From: Eudromia elegans
Lineage: Eukaryota > Chordata > Aves > Tinamiformes > Tinamidae
DNA: 64,000 nucleotides
Reading direction: 5' to 3'
NCBI GenBank assembly: GCA_003342815.1
Contig: PTEX01000006.1
Coordinates: 2,549,338 to 2,613,337 of the forward strand
The notes under the pieces are model-generated. The model worked only from the letters and a program-made list of their open reading frames with translations. It made no database searches and had not been told where the DNA came from. Both the position numbers and the translations under genes were made by a program. This document shows, piece by piece, positions 62,132 through 64,000 of this stretch (positions are counted from its first letter, which is position 1; each line of letters begins with the position of its first letter).

Positions 62132-62163
62132 TCTAAACAGGCCCCCACAGAGGCCTGTTTAGA
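62132..62163. repeat. Perfect 12-bp-arm hairpin with forkhead-like arms
   Basis: TCTAAACAGGCC (62132-62143), an 8-base spacer and GGCCTGTTTAGA (62152-62163) pair perfectly. Each arm contains TAAACA/TGTTTA, the forkhead core (established motif). On RNA level this would be a stable stem-loop inside the predicted intron. It is too short for a typical pre-miRNA, since pairing stops at 62131/62164. Confidence 0.9.
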
Positions 62164-64000
62164 TATTTTGGCTTCCTCAATTAGTTTTTCTTGTAGTTTT
62201 AGTACCATTATCATTATCATCATGCATAAAACAGTGTCCTGGCATCTTGGTTTGCTTGAGCTATCCCTTAATGTGCCCAGCATTCTCAGTGGGGGTGCAA
62301 GTTGCAAATGTAAGTGCAACAGTGATGCATTGGAGAAGTAAGGACAGAATGGAAGAGCAAGAGTTGGTTTTTTGTTTGTTTTTCCTATTTTTTTTCCTCA
62401 CATGTTTGTAAAGTCTGCTTAGCCCATGCTTTTGGATAGGGCACACTTATTACAGAGTATTTGGGAAAAAACTAAGCCAGAGACAGAACAAAGCTGGAAA
62501 AATTCTAGTAAGCTTAAAGGTGATAGAGAAAGCAAAATATTTGACCACCTCCACCAATTTTGCTGAATATTCAGCAAAATCTTCTGTCTCTAAGCAAATA
62601 TCTGAAAAGAACATTTTATATATACTTTGGAAATCATGAAATTCAAAGTTCAATGTATAGGTAAATGGAACTCATACTTTTGTCTTGTGAATAATATGTT
62701 GATTTTGAACTTCCACACAGCCATCTTCTTCTTGTTCTTTCTCATTCATTCTTTCTTCTTTGCTTTTGGGACAGAAAATCCCTCATGTGGTGTGGGCCAG
62801 GACATGGTAAATGTCTCAAGCAGGGCAGTATCTTATTCCGTGCGTGACTACTCATGTTGCAAAAGCAGGGTGAGTAAGAGGTGCTGGAATTTAACTCAAT
62901 ATCATAACTTGCGCCTGGGGTTTCTGCAACAGTTTCAAGCAGTTCATACACAATGACTGGTGATTCTTCTGTATTTCTATCCTTACTTCCCACTCTTTTC
63001 CCCCTTTCCAGAGGTTTTCTGTGATCCTGGAGGACTTTGCAACTCTGAAAACTGATGGAGTAAGATATCGAAATGCTCCATGTGCCGTGTAAACATGCAG
63101 AATGTATTTGCAATGCAAAGAGGGAAAGACCAGAGTTCGCCAGGGCATGATCCCATGTGGTTCTAGGACTGCATGTCTGCATCGCATCTTCACCATGCGA
63201 AGCTTTGCACCAGCTGCAGGTCGGGGGGCTGCACTGTACATTTGCAGAGGAGAACCATGCCGGCCTATTCACATTGCGTTACGTTGTGTCCCAGGTGCAA
63301 CATCACTCTTGAGTCCACCAAAATAATACTGCTTTCCATTTACCAGTGATGCTCAGAAGTGCATGCCCGGACTCCAAGTCCTGGGCAACACGATGTAGGG
63401 CAAATTTGCACCTGAGAACATCTTCAGTGCAGCAAATTACTGACGTAGAACTTGCGGTGAGAAGTAGTCCCAATCCAGATATAGCTGTTGGAAGAGATGT
63501 AAAATGAGAGATGTTGGAAAGAGATGTAAATTGAAAAGATTTGAGCCAAATCACAAGCAACTCCTTATCCAGAAACGGAGTGAAGAGTGTCAGGACATGT
63601 GCATGTCCACAAAGTTAATGTCAGCCCCTAAACTGTGAGTTTCCTTACTGAGGATTCTGTACCCTTCCAGAGCTCCTGGGGCTAGGAGAGAGCTGGAGTA
63701 GAAGGGCAGCTTTGTCTGTGATTCTTTATGTATGCAAAGAGATTGAGACAGAAAGTACTGTAAATTGTTGGTTCTGGGCAAGGTTGGGACCTGCCATATG
63801 AGCAGTTCTCTACTCTGCTCCGGTTCAAAGTCAAAATAGAGTAAACTGGGAAGAACTGCTAACACAACTGGTGTTTGGTCTCAGAAGGAGAGGAGGAGCG
63901 ACAATGAGACAGGTGGGCGTACTAATCCGTATGCAGGAATGGCAAGTCTGTTGGAGCTAGCCCAGAGTTCAGACCCAGACAGCACACGCGGCATGAATGT

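Larger units (their letters stand above)
60916..64000. other. Probable intron 2 and beyond
   Basis: No further exon is convincing. The region is AT-rich, with a tandem duplication (61708-61737), a strong hairpin (62132-62163) and GATA-like sites near 62210. Two splice-like open segments, near 62775-62870 and 63885-63912, were considered and not accepted. Confidence 0.45.

Noticed and set aside
62775-62870. Possible exon with a good acceptor (TTTTGGGACAG) and a GTGAGTAAG-type donor
   Set aside because: It has an open frame, but only in a phase that does not follow from the codon-complete end of predicted exon 2. In the required phase it meets a stop. It could still belong to a different isoform.
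63885-63912. 28-bp segment flanked by TCTCAG and CAG|GTGGGC, open in the phase needed after exon 2
   Set aside because: It is too short to be significant, the polypyrimidine tract is weak and the donor is mediocre.

Overview
The window looks like a stretch of bird nuclear genome, or that of a close sauropsid relative. The main evidence is a well-preserved CR1 LINE at 4555-5345 that ends in the ATTCTGTG-type tail typical of avian CR1. Several much older CR1 or L3-like fragments support this. There are no bacterial operons, no Shine-Dalgarno spacing, no tRNA or rRNA genes and no CRISPR array that I can see. Most of the sequence is AT-rich, single-copy, non-coding DNA, and nearly all short open frames appear to be chance.

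Layout. Positions 1 to about 55,600 look like a gene-poor flank. They hold CR1 fragments (4555-5345 +, about 5990-6250 -, about 26425-26720 -, about 27680-28235 +, about 45420-45690 +, about 46120-46680 +), a 180-bp CCTT microsatellite interrupted by the only N in the window (21219-21402), other simple repeats, a diverged pair of an unidentified repeat (8763-8838 and 10458-10529), and some AT-rich, homeobox-site-rich patches that may be conserved enhancers. GC-richer patches lie near 22.85-23.13 kb, 37.5-37.8 kb, 42.9-44.1 kb and 50.85-51.6 kb.

From about 55.63 to 59.33 kb there is a composite CpG island of about 3.7 kb. It contains a 30-33-bp minisatellite with about 16 copies (55888-56380). 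At its right edge I infer the 5' end of a protein-coding gene on the + strand. A proline-rich first coding exon (best version 58958-59079) can be joined in frame to a 106-bp exon at 60810-60915, which has a strong acceptor and a strong donor and is open throughout. The rest of the gene must lie mostly beyond 64 kb. I do not recognise the protein.

How the parts may work together (inference): the CpG island would be the promoter of this gene, and the upstream desert, with its candidate enhancer patches, would be its regulatory domain. I found no convincing new molecular system. The best leads are the unnamed gene start with its two phase-compatible splice donors, the CpG-island minisatellite, and a perfect 12-bp hairpin with forkhead-like arms in the downstream intron.
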